Shown: piece after piece, positions 13,797-25,296 of the stretch
How the letters are laid out: each line of letters begins with the position of its first letter
Position numbering within the stretch: the first letter of the stretch is position 1
Assembly (NCBI GenBank): GCA_029204225.1
Contig: CM055092.1
Coordinates: forward strand, 28,183,859-28,247,858
Direction of reading: 5' to 3'
Length of the DNA stretch: 64,000 nt
Source: Diphasiastrum complanatum
Taxonomy: Eukaryota; Streptophyta; Lycopodiopsida; Lycopodiales; Lycopodiaceae
The notes under the pieces: model-generated
Told to the model about the DNA's origin: nothing
What the model saw: only the letters and a program-made list of their open reading frames with translations
The model's database searches: none
Program-made: the position numbers and the translations under genes

Positions 13797-14451
13797 CGAT
13801 AAACTGCAAGACCTAGCAATGGAGTATCTTAACTGCAATACTAGATCAACCATGAAAGCTTTAGAAACTTAGAAAACATCAAACACAAGAGAAATTGCCT
13901 AAGTACCTAACAAGACCAAAAGTTAGAAGAGAGAATGAATTGCTAGAGAGAGAGGAGGGCGTGGGTCCTCCAAGTCCTCTATGAGGCAAGCACCTCATGT
14001 ACATGCATGGAATGTATAGGTGTAGACCATTTGAGTGAGCTCCTTGGCTAAGTGGGCCACTTGCACTGAATTAGTTAAGTTAGGCATGCCCCATGAGTAA
14101 TGTACAACTTAATATAACATTAGTGCTTAGCCAAAGGGGTAAAATTGGCTTTACTCTTCAACACGAAGCTCTCATAACACTCTTCAAGAATTTGGAAGGA
14201 CTTCTATGGTGGCAAAATAGCTGTCCATTGTTGATGAGAGTTGGATCCATGTGTTTCCGAGTTTTGATGTCTGTAGAATCAGAACAACTATGAAATTTGA
14301 AGGAACTGTAAAAGCCGATATTGAACTGGCTGAGAGTTTATAAAAAAGATATCATGTTGTAGTCTATACAATCAACCAAAAACTGTACTGACCAAAGATT
14401 TTACCAGTATTTGCTATACCCAAGTTTTTAACTTGCGATTGTGAATGGCAG

Positions 14452-14574
14452 CTTACTATGGCGACATTTGTGTTGGGAATATTGCTTGTCGGCTTGAGAA
14501 AAAGGATGGTGGAGGTCTAAAATTGTACATCATGACGCTTGGTGTTCTGGCACCTTACCGAAGGCTAGGGATTG
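14452..14574 (+). CDS. NAA50: NAA50 exon 2 (acetyl-CoA binding core)
   Basis: Exon 2 follows the acceptor ...GAATGGCAG and ends at a canonical donor (ATTG|GTAAGG), phase 1 on both sides. It encodes AYYGDICVGNIACRLEKKDG and then YIMTLGVLAPYRRLGIG. The RRLGIG stretch fits the R/Q-x-x-G-x-G/A pyrophosphate loop of GNAT enzymes, and the Tyr in YIMTLG corresponds to the catalytic Tyr73 of human NAA50. The match to plant NAA50 is strong and uninterrupted. Confidence 0.95.
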
Positions 14575-16330
14575 GTAAGGTTTACACAGATGTTAACAGC
14601 TATTCTCATAATCAGTTCAATAGCTGCATGCCAAATGTTAGTAGAAGCTAATGATCTTTGTGCTAGGATCTGAATGATTATTAGGATCTGAATGATTATT
14701 AAGGCAAAAACACAAGAAAGGATTTCCTTACGGTTGCTGTTTTGACATCTTTTGCGAGAGAGGGCACCATTTTACCAAATCCTACCCTTTTGAACATGTT
14801 TTGAATGACTGTAACACATGATGACAGGAAAATGCTTCCTGTTACACAATGCAACGCTTACTGTTTGGAAAAGATTTAGAACTGAAACAGTCTTCTTGGT
14901 TTCATCAGGAAGCTTGTCTTAAGTGGCTTCTGTACAATATATTCTCCCGAGTACACTGAGCCCATTTTCCAACGAAGAAGCCTAATGACCTGATTAAGTT
15001 TGTTTAGATGCATACTGTAAAAGAAATCTTCTGTTCATAAAACCAAATCCATTTGAGATCTAGATAACAGAATGAGATATAGCTCCAACAAAAGCTTTAT
15101 CTTTCCTTCTGCTGCCGCAGAGCTTCAGAGCTTCAGTACAAGATAAAGTCTATCTTCTTGTAGAACATCTAGAAAAGGCTGCCCCAGATATCCTGATAAT
15201 GTTACTGTCATCTTTCTAAAGAGTCCCGTTGACAACATAGCTCAAAAAGGGGTTAAAGTCATCAAGACTTCCTTGTGTTAAGTACTGGAACTTTGAAGAG
15301 AATCACGTCTCTAAGCTTGGAATTCGGTTGACTTTTCAAAGCTCCCATAAGCTTTTTGTTTAGAGTCTGTGCAAAGCCAGGAGCTGCAAAATGTGAAGGT
15401 AAGAGTGCACCTCCTTGAAAATGTGGAAGAAGGGTGGCAGTAAGAAAAATCCTACATAATGTTGAGAGAGAGAGAGAGCACTTATTATTGTCTTTGAATG
15501 CCAAAAGGCATATAAGACAAAATAATACATCTCAAGTATCATAGACTGTATAGGAGCATACATATGTCTCCAAAATCAAAATGGCAGTAAACTAGACCAA
15601 ACTAGTAAAGAACTATTTTCTGATCATCTAAGTGAACTCTATGCACACACTGAAAATAGAACTGCAGCTGGTACAGTGATATAACGATACAATAATACAA
15701 TGAATCATGCTGCAGAAAGACAGAATGGTTTATCAGATATCATTTGAATGTTGCTTAAACCGGAATTTGAAATCCATTACCCAAAGCTAGGATTTAAACT
15801 AGATAAATTTATCAACTATGATGGCATGATCTGTAAAGATTCTATTATCTGTCAGGATCCCAGTCTCTAATCACTTTTGTTACCTATAATCACACAAAAT
15901 TTAGTGATCCTGTTCACTGTGCCACCCAGTTACATTTGGGACTCAAAGTGCTCTTTAGACCAATTAAAGATTTGATTTGAGTCTAGCCTGATTGTAACTA
16001 AAAACGTAGTTGCACTGTTTCTGGAAACGCGTTCAAAAACGTGGTTCAGAAACGCGTTTCTGGATTCTGGTAGCGTTTCTCAGAAATGTGTTTTTTTTAT
16101 TGATATTTTTGTGGTCAATATGGGTATCAGATGAAAGCTCTAATTAAGAGCATTACATCTGTATAGTTTGCCGAATGTTTTGGGTACAGGATGGTCCAGT
16201 TCAGGTGCATTAATCCATGTTTCTTCTCCCCTTCTCATCCTACTTTTAATACTCGTAACTTTTTGCGCCCTAGTAATAATGGGTCTCTAGAACATTCGCT
16301 TATAGAGATTACATAAGGAGGTTACTTTAT

Positions 16331-18484
16331 TTGGATCGTGTTATGTCTTTGAGTAAGTTCTCCCTCAATATGTTTAATAGATACAATCCTAAGAACCTGT
16401 TTCGGTTGCTCTATATTCTAGATAATATGTCTTGTCAAGATCTTTGTATTTCATATTCTCACTTTTATCAACTTAAGACTTGTTTAAGTTGCTTTATAAA
16501 TTCCAAAGCTAATGTTAAAACTAAATGTTTTACGTTTAGTAAAGATCTACTCATCACAATTTTCACCTCGCCTGATCTTGACAAAATTAGTTTGAGCTCT
16601 ATTCTTAGAAAGCCTGAAGTTATGAATGCTCTTCCTCGTGTGAAGAAAATTTGGAATCATCCAGTGGTTGCTCGGAAATATGTTAAAACCATAGGACAAA
16701 AAGCCTTTAATTATGCTGATATTGGTCGGAATCTTTCAGAAAAGAAAAAGTTGTCTATCTTTAATGGCCCTTGTTCTTGTGGTGACTCCTTTGATTTGAA
16801 GTTTTGTGATCCTTCTTTAGGTCATATTGTTATTGTAGATATGTCAATCCTTCCCTCATCGTTTTTGAAAGAGTCCTTTTGTAAAGGCACTAAATTTCGT
16901 CCTCATACTTCATTTTCTAATGAGGAAGTTCTTCTATGTAAGTTTCATAGACGTTTTGTCATTTCATATGTTGATAAATGCTCAAACAATTTTGTATTTG
17001 TTTGCAAGAAATTCTATTTGGAATCGTTATTGAATGAAGTCCATTCTCCAGTGGGAACATATAACTCTTGTTCTCTTTCAACTATGAGTGTAAATGATTT
17101 TTGTCATTGTTATAACTTTAATTGTTATCCAAAGTTTCCATTTCTTTGTGCTGCATGGATAATTCATAAGCTCTTGAAAGTCCTAGGTTTATTGCAGCAA
17201 CCTATAAAACTACGCTGACTGACCTTTATAAGTGGCTAAGTAATTGCTTCAAAGTGTTGTTTTCTTCTATTAATGAGCTTTGGATAAACTTACTTAAGAT
17301 GTTCCTTGTTAGTTGTAATTGGATTTTAAACAATTCTAAAGTTTTTGAACTCCTCTTGTACTTTAGAAGAAAAAACCCAACATATGCTTCTTCAAACCTA
17401 TGACTTCACAACACTTTATACTGAAATCAATTTGGAAGATTTGAAGCTTTGTGTTAATAAGCTAATTCAAGATGTTTTTAGCATATTTGCATGCTGATGC
17501 TCGCAACGGCCGATTTAATCCGGTTTGAACCGGCCTGTTGGGTTTGAATCGGGGACCGGTTCGAATTGGGAACCGGTTCCGAAGGGTTTGGCTGTTCGAA
17601 CCGCAGTTCGCTGCAACTATGTTTTTTAGAATAAACTAAAGTACACTCGATGCAGAGCTTTAAAAGTTGAAAAAAGTGCTTTGCATTTGAATTTTGTTGC
17701 CTTAAGAACAAAAATCAAGATATTGATTCAAAGAAGAAAAGATTTACTAAAATAGTTGATGTTGAAGATGTTTGTTCTTGGTTGCACTTTCTCTTGGGTA
17801 ACTTGCATATTTCTTTAGGTGATTTGCTTTTTCAACAAACCAGGGTACTAATTGTGCTGTTCATCGAGCTACTTTTTATCTTTTCTCTTATACAAAGATT
17901 AGTTTCTTGTGGTACTTGTCCCATCTTATTGCATAAATTAACTCATGTTAGAAGATATATTGATGATTTATTTGTTCCTGATCTTCCTAAGTTTGGTAGT
18001 TTTCTATATAAAGACCCTAACGTTTTTGGTGAGGAATCTATCCTAAAGACTCATGTGAACTTAAATGTACAACTAGCGATGATAAGTGTAATTTTTTAGA
18101 CCTATCAATAAGCTAGGCTAGGTCAGGTTTATTGGTTGATAGTTTTGATAAAAGGCTGCAGCCAGGATATAGTAACTTGAACATAATTCATATGCCTCAT
18201 GTTTTTCAAATATTTCGGATTCTGTTAAATATGGAGTGATCACTTCTCAATTTTACAGGTTTTCTCGTCTTTGTATTAGTAGAGAAGTTTTTGTAGACCA
18301 GTCAAGCAATCTAATCATTTTGTTACTCCATAAGGGTTATTTGTTTAAGAAAATCGTGAGAAAAGTTCGAACTGTTTTAGACTCTTTTGGTTTTATCTTT
18401 GGTATTTCAGCTTATGGTATGTTTAAGATGATTAATAATAGGGTCCAAAAAAGTTGGGAGCTAAGGAGCCCGCTTTGTTTTTAG
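16331..18484 (+). mobile_element. Penelope-like retroelement A, reverse transcriptase remnant
   Basis: A 295-residue frame (16331-17218) followed by frame-broken pieces gives the ordered blocks of a Penelope-like reverse transcriptase: LGHIVIVDMSIL and GTKFRP (about 16.82-16.90 kb), YVDKCSNNFVFVCKKFYLES (16.97-17.03 kb), FPFLCAAWIIHK then RFIAAT after a frameshift (17.14-17.20 kb), motif A YDFTTLYTEI (17399), motif B GTNCAVHRATFYLFSY (about 17.84-17.89 kb), motif C YIDDL (17956-17970), and the thumb block VITSQFYRFSRLC...LLHKGYLFKK (18.23-18.35 kb). No GIY-YIG endonuclease is visible after the thumb or in the 5' part. Several stops and an insertion at about 17.49-17.70 kb make it inactive. 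It lies in sense orientation in NAA50 intron 2. Confidence 0.8.
17490..17700. mobile_element. Small hAT-type insertion (MITE-like) inside Penelope element A
   Basis: Between reverse transcriptase motifs A and B lies unrelated sequence rich in GAACCGGTTC-type palindromes (17521-17600). It ends GCTGCAACTATG, the complement of CATAGTTGCAGC, which matches the terminal motif of the hAT elements elsewhere in the window. Exact ends and target duplication were not resolved. Confidence 0.45.
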
Positions 18485-18701
18485 TATTGTATCTTTGTTT
18501 CGGTAACTCGTATACATATTATGATCCTTGTTCTTATTATTTTATTTTTAATTAGATTTATAAATTTATAAATTTAAAGTTATCTCCGAAGCATTCGTCT
18601 GAGTCAGAGCCAGAGCATTGATTGTGGCTCTGTTATTTTATTTTTAGCAGTTTGTTTTTAGCAGACGGTCGACCATTGTATTCAGACCATAGAGATTATT
18701 A

Positions 18702-20052
18702 GAAAGAATGATACCTTGAGTTTGGTAGAGAATCTCTTTGGTCGTTTGAATGATTTTGTCGAAAATTTGAAGAAGAGGAAAGATTTTTCAATTTGCACAT
18801 TAGAAAAGGTTTTATGTGCCTAGAAAATGAAAATGGTAATACTCCTGTTGATCTTTCCTCACCTATTCCTGATGCCCCTTTATCACCTCACCCTCTTGTC
18901 TTTATTGATGACCTTGATGAGGGATAGTGCTTCTCAGCTAGAAATTTTCTCTCAAGATATTTGCGACATTGGCTACTAGTCCACTTATGAGTTCTGCCAA
19001 TCTAAAAGCTGTCAAGTCCCCTTCGTTCCTAGCAAAATCATTGAGTTCAAATCCACTCTTCCGTCGTATAAACTCTGGAGTCTTCCTTCTGTCAATTTTT
19101 TCACTCCTATATCCATTGATCTTTGGATCATGATGACACATTTGACAAAAAGAAATACAAGTTTGCAAAACGGCCGCCCGGCATAAAAATCTCTCACTTG
19201 AGACTCCCGTGGCTTTTGACACCATCAATCGTATGAATAAATTTGAACCCTCTCGTTGGCCCTCTGAGGAAACCTGGGCTAGAAGTAGATGTCACTTTGA
19301 AACTGGCTTCAATAGGATGAACCTTTATCAAGCCAGAATCTGGAATCGGAAGAGACCTTTCTTCAAATGTAACTCTTCTATCATCTGGTTTGACCATGCA
19401 GTCGGGTTTATGATGAATAACTTAGGCAAATTCTTTCCTGGTGCCTCCTTCCAAAACCAGATAAATGCCTTTTTCATGTGGCTACATAAACTTGGCAAAG
19501 ATGTCGTGGAAGCATACCTGACCTTTCTTTTTATCCATCAATACATGATTGATGCCTCCATCGAACTCAGAAAAGATTCCTCTGCCAAAATTTAGCACCC
19601 CTGGGAGACGCCGAAATCATTTGTGAGATAGAACGCCTTCTAAAAAGACCCATCTTCTCTACTCTCCAAAATCAGTACTTCCAAAATACAAGTAAAAGGA
19701 CTGGCAATTTCAATCTTAAGAATCCGAACTCTGTCGTTTTCGGCTCAGGAACAAGAAAGAAAAGAAGATTCTCAAGTTTCAAAGGAAAAGAAGGGCAAAG
19801 CAGTGGCACAAAGGGTGATTTACCAGTCAAAAAATTGATTTTTTACAGATCCTAATCGATGTACAGGACAAAGAAGTGACAAAAAGAAGGGAAATTACTA
19901 CCTCAGCCACCGACCGTCTCTAGCTTACTACTAGCAACAACACAAGGAGATCCTTTTTACATTTATGTTACCATAATAGAGTGTTTGAAGCTATTCGTGT
20001 GAAGCACTTTTATGCTCACGTTCTACTCAGACTATTTGATATTGTAGACGAA
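18702..20052 (+). repeat. Left arm of a 1.35-kb inverted repeat
   Basis: Pairs with 20331-21949 around a roughly 280-bp spacer. The innermost part (about 19989-20052, GAAGCTATTCGTGTG...GACGAACACTT) is almost identical to its partner at 20331-20404. The arm encodes a degraded copy of the protein described under the right arm: RNRKRPFFKC and a later DKEV-type tail are readable, with stops and frameshifts. The arms have diverged enough to show many substitutions, so this is not an assembly mirror artefact. Confidence 0.85.
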
Positions 20053-20330
20053 CACTTTCATGATATGTGACTTTGGTTAATATTTGTTTGCCTTAATGCA
20101 ATGTGATCTAAACCTTTCTCTAATGATTTCCTTAAAATTGAATCTATAACAATGTTACAATCTGTGGAGATAACATGTTCAAATTTTTCCGAGATGAAAT
20201 CTTTGAAACGTGTAAAAGAAAAGCAATGGCAGGAATGCAGGCTTTCTAGATCAAAGTTACAAAACACTTTAGAAGGGAAATATCATTCACATTTTACACT
20301 TGATAAGTATGACCAACCAAAAGTGATATT

Positions 20331-21949
20331 ATGAAGTGTTCGTCTACAATACCAAATAGTCTGAGTAGAACGTGAGCATAAAAGTGCTTCACACGAATAG
20401 CTTAAAACACTCTATTACGGTAACATAAATGTAAAAAGGATCTCCTTGTGTTGCTGCTAGTAGTAAGTTGGAGACGGCCAATGGCTGAGGTAGTAATTTC
20501 CCTACTTTTTGTCACTTCTTTGTCCTGCACATCGATTAGGATCTGTAAAAATTTAATATTTATCAAGTTCAAGGCCTTTTGTGATGAGCATGGGATCAAG
20601 AGGGAGTATACAACATCAAGGACCCCACAACAAAATGGAGTGGCTGAAAGGAAGAATAGGACTTTATGTGAAAGTGCTAAAGCTATGAGGTTAAGTGCTA
20701 ATCTTGACAAACCATTTTGGGATCAAGCTTTGTTGTGTGCCAATTTCTTGTGCAATAGGTGGCCAAGTGCTATTTTGGATGGAAGGACACCTTTTGAGAT
20801 GCTATGGAAGAGGGTTCATGACTGGTAAATCACCCTTTATGCCACTGCTTTGCCCTTCCTTTCCTATGAAACCTGAGAATCTTCTTTTATTTCTTGTTCC
20901 TGAGCCGGAAACGACAGAGTTCGGATTGTTAAGATTGAAATTGTCATTCTTTATACTTGTATTTTGGAAGTACTTATCTCGGAGGGTAGAGAAGTTGGGT
21001 CTTTTTAGAAGGCGTTCTATCTCACGGATATTTTTGGGGTCTTCCAGGGGTGCTAAAAGTTTGGCAGAGGAATCTTTTGTGAGTTCGATGCAGGCATCAA
21101 TCATGTATTGACGGATAAAAAGAAAGGCCAGGTGTGCTTTCACAACATCTCTAGCAGGTTGCATTTATCTGGTTTTGGAGGGAGGCACCGGGAAAATTTT
21201 GGCCTAAGTTATTCATCATAAACCAGACTGCATGGTCAAACCAGATGATAGAAGAGTTATTTTTTGCATTTATCCCCACATCTACATTTGAAGAAAGGTC
21301 TCTTCCAGTTCCAGATTCTGGCTTGGTCAAGGTTCATCCTATTGAAGCCAGTTTCAAAGTGACCTCTAATTCTAGCCCAAGTTTGCTTAGAGGGGCAAAG
21401 AGAGGGTTCAAGTCTATTCATACAAATAATGGTGTCAAAAGCCACGAGAGTCTCAAGTGAGAGATTTTTATGCAGGGTGGCCGTCTTGCAGACTTATTTC
21501 TTTTTCTGTCAAATGTGTCATCATGATCCAAAGATCAACGAGTATAGGAGCGAGAAAATTGACAGATGGAAGACTCCAGAGTTTATAGGACGTAAGAGTG
21601 GATTTGAACTCAATGATTCTGCTAGGAATGAAGGGGACTTGACAGCTTTTAGATTGGCAGAACTCATAAGTGGACTGGTCACCAATGTCGCAGATATCTT
21701 GAGAGAAAATCTTTAGCTGAGAAGCACTATCCTCATCAAGGTCATCAATAAGGACAAGAGGGTGAGGTGATAAGGAGCATCACGAATAGGCGAGGAAAAG
21801 TCAGGAGGAGTATTACCGTTTTCATTTTCCAGGCACAAAAAAACTTTTCTAATGTGCAAATTGAAAAATCTTTTCTCTTCTTCAAATTTATCAACAAAAT
21901 CATTCAGACGATCAAAGAGATTCTCTACCAAACTCAAGGTATCATTCTT
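20331..21949 (-). repeat. Right arm of the inverted repeat
   Basis: Reverse-complement partner of 18702-20052. It is about 268 bp longer, which is accounted for by a Copia integrase fragment present only in this arm (20552-20817). Confidence 0.85.
20552..20817 (+). pseudogene. Copia integrase fragment captured in one repeat arm
   Basis: The frame reads FCDEHGIKREYTTSRTPQQN, then GVAERKNRTLCESAKAMRL and LLCANFLCNRWPSAILDGRTPFE, the C-terminal half of a Copia integrase core including the catalytic Glu. Sequence on both sides returns to the inverted repeat (GGATCTGTAAAA before, ACTGGTAAATCAC after), and the left arm lacks the piece. Confidence 0.85.
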
Positions 21950-22142
21950 TTTAACAAACTCTAGCCCAGTCTATAGACTCAAGAAGATTAATCAGGCACA
22001 AAACCTTATCCTCTGTTTCAATAGAAGAACAAGTAGCCCTATCAGTGTCAATGATAAAAGTATGCATCACTACAACCTTTTTCATACAACAAATAAGCCT
22101 CTGTATAAGATGGTTAGGTGGAGGAAGGGGCTTCCTCTCCAT
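20802..22142 (-). pseudogene. Unrecognised ORF1-like protein, broken
   Basis: Reading the minus strand, pieces form a plausible protein: LPPPNHLIQRLICCMKKVVV (22142-21951), then VENLFDRLNDFVDKFEEEKR, which looks like a coiled coil (21937-21713), then ETWARIRGHFETGFNRM-type sequence (21445-21257) and FIRQYMIDACIELTKDSSAK with NIREIERLLKRP (21164-20802). Frames shift between pieces. The same residues are readable in the left arm, supporting this coding direction, although the opposite strand is also open (for example 21429-21716, with CQMCHHDPK). I do not recognise the family. Position next to the Penelope-like element suggests an accessory or gag-like ORF of a retroelement, which is inference. 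Confidence 0.45.
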
Positions 22143-22792
22143 AACCCAAAGAAGCAGCGTCTTGAAACCATCCTGTGGACTAAAACATGAAAACAGACCT
22201 TTGTTAGCTTATGAATTGGATAAAAGGTAAAGGTTTCAATACTATCCCAACCAAGGAATAGTTAGATTCATACCACTAGGATGCAGAGAGAGAGTTACAA
22301 AATTTCACCTAGTTTCTCTTGACAAAGCAAGACTGAAACCTTTTGAAGCCTTTATTCATATTCCAACAAGGTAAAATATAGCTGAAAAGTAAAATACAGT
22401 ATTGAAAAAGCACCATAAAGCATAACCACTTTCAAGACGTCCAGAGCTGATACCTGATACCTGCCACCATCCCACATTACAAAACCGTACGAGCTAGTAC
22501 AGTGGGGAAGACAGATGTCATAGCTGAGCGTCAGTTGTTATCCATGTCCAAAAGAAGCTATCCCACTTAATAGCAAAATAGCATTTTTAGATCATAGTCC
22601 TGTCTTCCCAAACAATAGAAAGGTTTTTAGCGACAGGCCAAGCCCTAATATTACTTTATCAGTGCTTGTGCCATGCTGATCAGTTTGTGGGCAATTGGTC
22701 CATATCAATTAGTATTTATTTTTAAACAGAGTATGAGTAATTTCAACCGTTTACATTCTATTTAGCTAAAAGACCTGGTGTGGACACGTGTG

Positions 22793-23240
22793 CTGGTGTT
22801 AGGGCAAATCCATGCCGTTCTAACCCAAGTGAGCCTTGTAAAACAGGGTATGTCACGCACTACTGTCCATTCTGAGCATATCCATGCTTTCCAGTCGTAT
22901 CTCACCAAAAGTCTAATTTGGCACTTATTCGGGCAGGGTCAATTATTGCCGTGATTGATTGTTACGAATACGTAGGTATTAGGGTACGTCCGTACCATAG
23001 TAATCCAAACAACCTATGCTACATATGCAGTGATGGGTTCCGTATCGTTGGTTCTGAGCAAATTCATGCGATACAGAACTCTTCTATCAACCATGATATT
23101 AGGACTTTACTATGGATAGGTATGGTTTATTATTAATGAGAGATTTCCAATGTTTTACCAGGTATTAGGGCAGATTCGTGCCATTCTAACCCTTATGTAA
23201 AAACTTCGTATTCTACGCATATCCATGCTATCTAAGAACG
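22793..23240. repeat. GGGCAAATCCATGCC repeat array
   Basis: Three spaced copies (from 22796, 22974 and 23160) of a unit starting GGT(G/A)TTAGGGCAAATCCATGCC, followed about 50-60 bp later by GAGCATATCCATGCTTTCC. Later copies are diverged. The same family recurs at 63.05-63.36 kb. Confidence 0.6.
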
Positions 23241-23373
23241 TTATATTGGAAACCCTACAATTTGGTTTGGGCATGGATTATTAAAAAATAGTTAGGTTGG
23301 TTCGTAAATACGATTAAAAGATATCTCTTTTCTACTTAGGTCGTTATCTAACGTATCACGATTTGTTGCAACT

Positions 23374-23376
23374 ATG

Positions 23377-23407
<31 letters not shown>

Positions 23408-23413
23408 TACATA

Positions 23414-23449
<36 letters not shown>
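23374..23449. repeat. (CA)n and (TA)n microsatellites
   Basis: (AC)n from about 23374 to 23402, CATA steps, then (TA)n from 23415 to 23447. Confidence 0.95.
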
Positions 23450-23529
23450 TATGTATGTTTGGTAGGATAAGGTGTGGAGATAATAAGATGTTATTCATAT
23501 ATAGCTTACAAACCCTTTCCGACCCTTTT

Positions 23530-24155
23530 GGGCCAGAATGTAAAGTACGTTCCGGAACGTACTGGGTCGGAACGTTTAGAAAAAACAAAAACCAGGTATT
23601 AAAGTGCCACCTGCTAGGCGATCTTCCTTCTTCTTGATAATATATTGAGGATGCTTGATAATACATTGAGGGACGCTAGATATCAGAAATGCTGGAAGAC
23701 ATACAGTTCACACAGATTCTTTTGTTCAAGCCTCGAGGTAATCTCGATTTCTTTGTTAAAAAATTACAGCTATTTGACAACAATTAGTTGTGATCATAAG
23801 ATGAGAGACCTCATCATAAGGACCAGCTCGATCTCTATAGTTTCCCTTGGACCACAATGGACCACCACCACTATATATCGGTTAGTGTCACATCCTCCAT
23901 CTCTGTCATATCCTCTATCTTGATGTCCATGTCTTTTCTAACGCTAGATAATGCATATCTTGTCAGACTGCTGCTTGCTTTGATTCTAGAATTGCTATCT
24001 GAGCGACGTTATATATATCTGAGCCAAGCTATATATCTTGGTTCCGTGCCTTAATCTCGATTGCTTTGTTAAAAATTACGTATTTTATCAAATTTCTTTT
24101 TTGCCAAGTTCCGGAACGGAATTCGTTCTGGAACGCATTCCGTTCCAGAACAGGC
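23530..24155. other. GGAACG-palindrome-rich block, possible hAT MITE
   Basis: Left part has ACGTTCCGGAACGT (about 23548); right part has TTCCGGAACGGAATTC and CATTCCGTTCCAGAACAGGC ending GGCAACTATG (24110-24155), again the complement of a CATAGTTGCC terminus. The left terminus and target duplication were not found. Confidence 0.35.
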
Positions 24156-24464
24156 AACTATGATGTATGGAGAGGATAAGATATTTCTCATGTTTTTCCC
24201 GTCTATGTTGACAAGGGTGGTTGAAACTGCATTTAGGGTTTGAAATCAATGTGGTTTACTAGGAACAACTGTTTTAACTATATGAGCTTTTCACGTTTAT
24301 GAAAAAAATGCTTTTTCTTCATTGTTTCCTGCAAGTTCTTAAAATTAAAACTGTTTTCTCTGGTCCCTAGCAATGATTGTTCTCAACTTGTATAACCATA
24401 TCGCAAACTCAAGCAGAGCTTGATTCAGTCCTTTCAGTTGAAGTATTTGTTGTTACATTTACAG

Positions 24465-24691
24465 GTTCAAAATTGCTGAAGAACATGATGGATCTTTGCC
24501 AGCAAGATCCTAACTTGGTGGAGATATATTTGCATGTTCAAACAAATAATGACGAAGCCATTGCCTTTTACAAAAGATTCGGGTTTGAAATCACCGACAC
24601 TATTCAGAATTACTACAACCGAATAGAACCTCCTGATTGCTATGTTCTTTCAAAAACGTTAACTCCATTGGCGAGAGCTAAGCAAACATGA
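24465..24691 (+). CDS. NAA50: NAA50 exon 3 (C-terminal half)
   Basis: Follows the acceptor TTACATTTACAG at 24464. It encodes GSKLLKNMMDLCQQ, then EIYLHVQTNNDEAIAFYKRF, then GFEITDTIQNYYNRIEPPDC and YVLSK, ending at TGA 24689-24691. The His in YLHVQ corresponds to catalytic His112 of human NAA50, and FYKRFGFE with NYY forms the C-terminal substrate wall. The last residues (LTPLARAKQT) are lineage-specific. The exon is clean, so the gene is very probably expressed. Confidence 0.95.
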
Positions 24692-25296
24692 TGTTTGGTT
24701 TTAGGACTTTTCTTCTGTTGGGCTGTTTCATCTCAATTCTGAGAAACAGGGATTGCAAAGCTACAGATTGATAAGTTCATGCCATCTCTATTTCATGAGG
24801 CATAATTATCAATCTTTGAGTGCTAGCAAAGATGGCTTGGAACAATGGAATATTTTCAGGGCAATTGTTATGTTTTTAACAGCTGAACATTTTGCTATTC
24901 GGAAGACCATGCAGCTTTGTTACTCGAATGAAAGCACCTCGTCTGATGTGAATTGAGTTCTTCTAGTACCTTTTAAAGTTTGTTTTCTTGTGTATGATAA
25001 ATTTTTTTTTTATTGACACATGGTAGCACCATATTCGTTAACTCTGATTTGTGGCAATGTGATGTTTATGTCATGACAAGGTAAATATGCTACATCTGTA
25101 GCAGTACCATTTGGGCTGAAGACCTTTATCATAGACTATCAGACAAGACCATCTTCTATCTTTCATTTGAGACCGTGCTACCTGAATTTTGAATTGCAAC
25201 TTTATTTGGATTATCTACAAATATACTCTGGACAGCAAATTCTTCTCAAAACTTCGTCTTAGGTACAAAAAGCGTACTTACAAACGTGGTGTCTTG
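24692..25296. other. NAA50 3' flank
   Basis: Presumed 3' UTR and intergenic DNA. Nothing else recognised up to the hAT target site. Confidence 0.5.

Larger units (their letters stand above)
8964..14451 (+). other. NAA50 intron 1 (5,488 bp)
   Basis: GT-AG intron holding Copia scraps (12590-12740 plus; 13439-13796 minus) and at least three diverged copies of a 200-280-bp repeat sharing the phrase AAGCTAATGTGGATG (around 9970-10190, 11690-11990 and 12205-12360). Paired open frames at 9244-9647 on both strands have no recognised homology. No other gene seen. Confidence 0.85.
14575..24464 (+). other. NAA50 intron 2 (9,890 bp)
   Basis: GT-AG intron (GTAAGG...TTTACAG). From left to right it carries unrecognised sequence (14.6-16 kb), an AAACGCGTTTC-rich hAT-like terminus near 16.01-16.08 kb, the Penelope-like element (16.33-18.48 kb), the large inverted repeat (18.70-21.95 kb), a TTAGGGCAAATCCATGCC repeat array (22.79-23.24 kb), CA/TA microsatellites (23.37-23.45 kb) and GGAACG-rich palindromic sequence (23.53-24.15 kb). 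The exons remain intact around it. Confidence 0.88.

Noticed and set aside
18938-21716. Plus/minus frame with CQMCHHDPK in both palindrome arms as the real protein
   Set aside because: Kept as an alternative only; the opposite direction gives a coiled coil and longer conserved runs. Undecided without substitution analysis.
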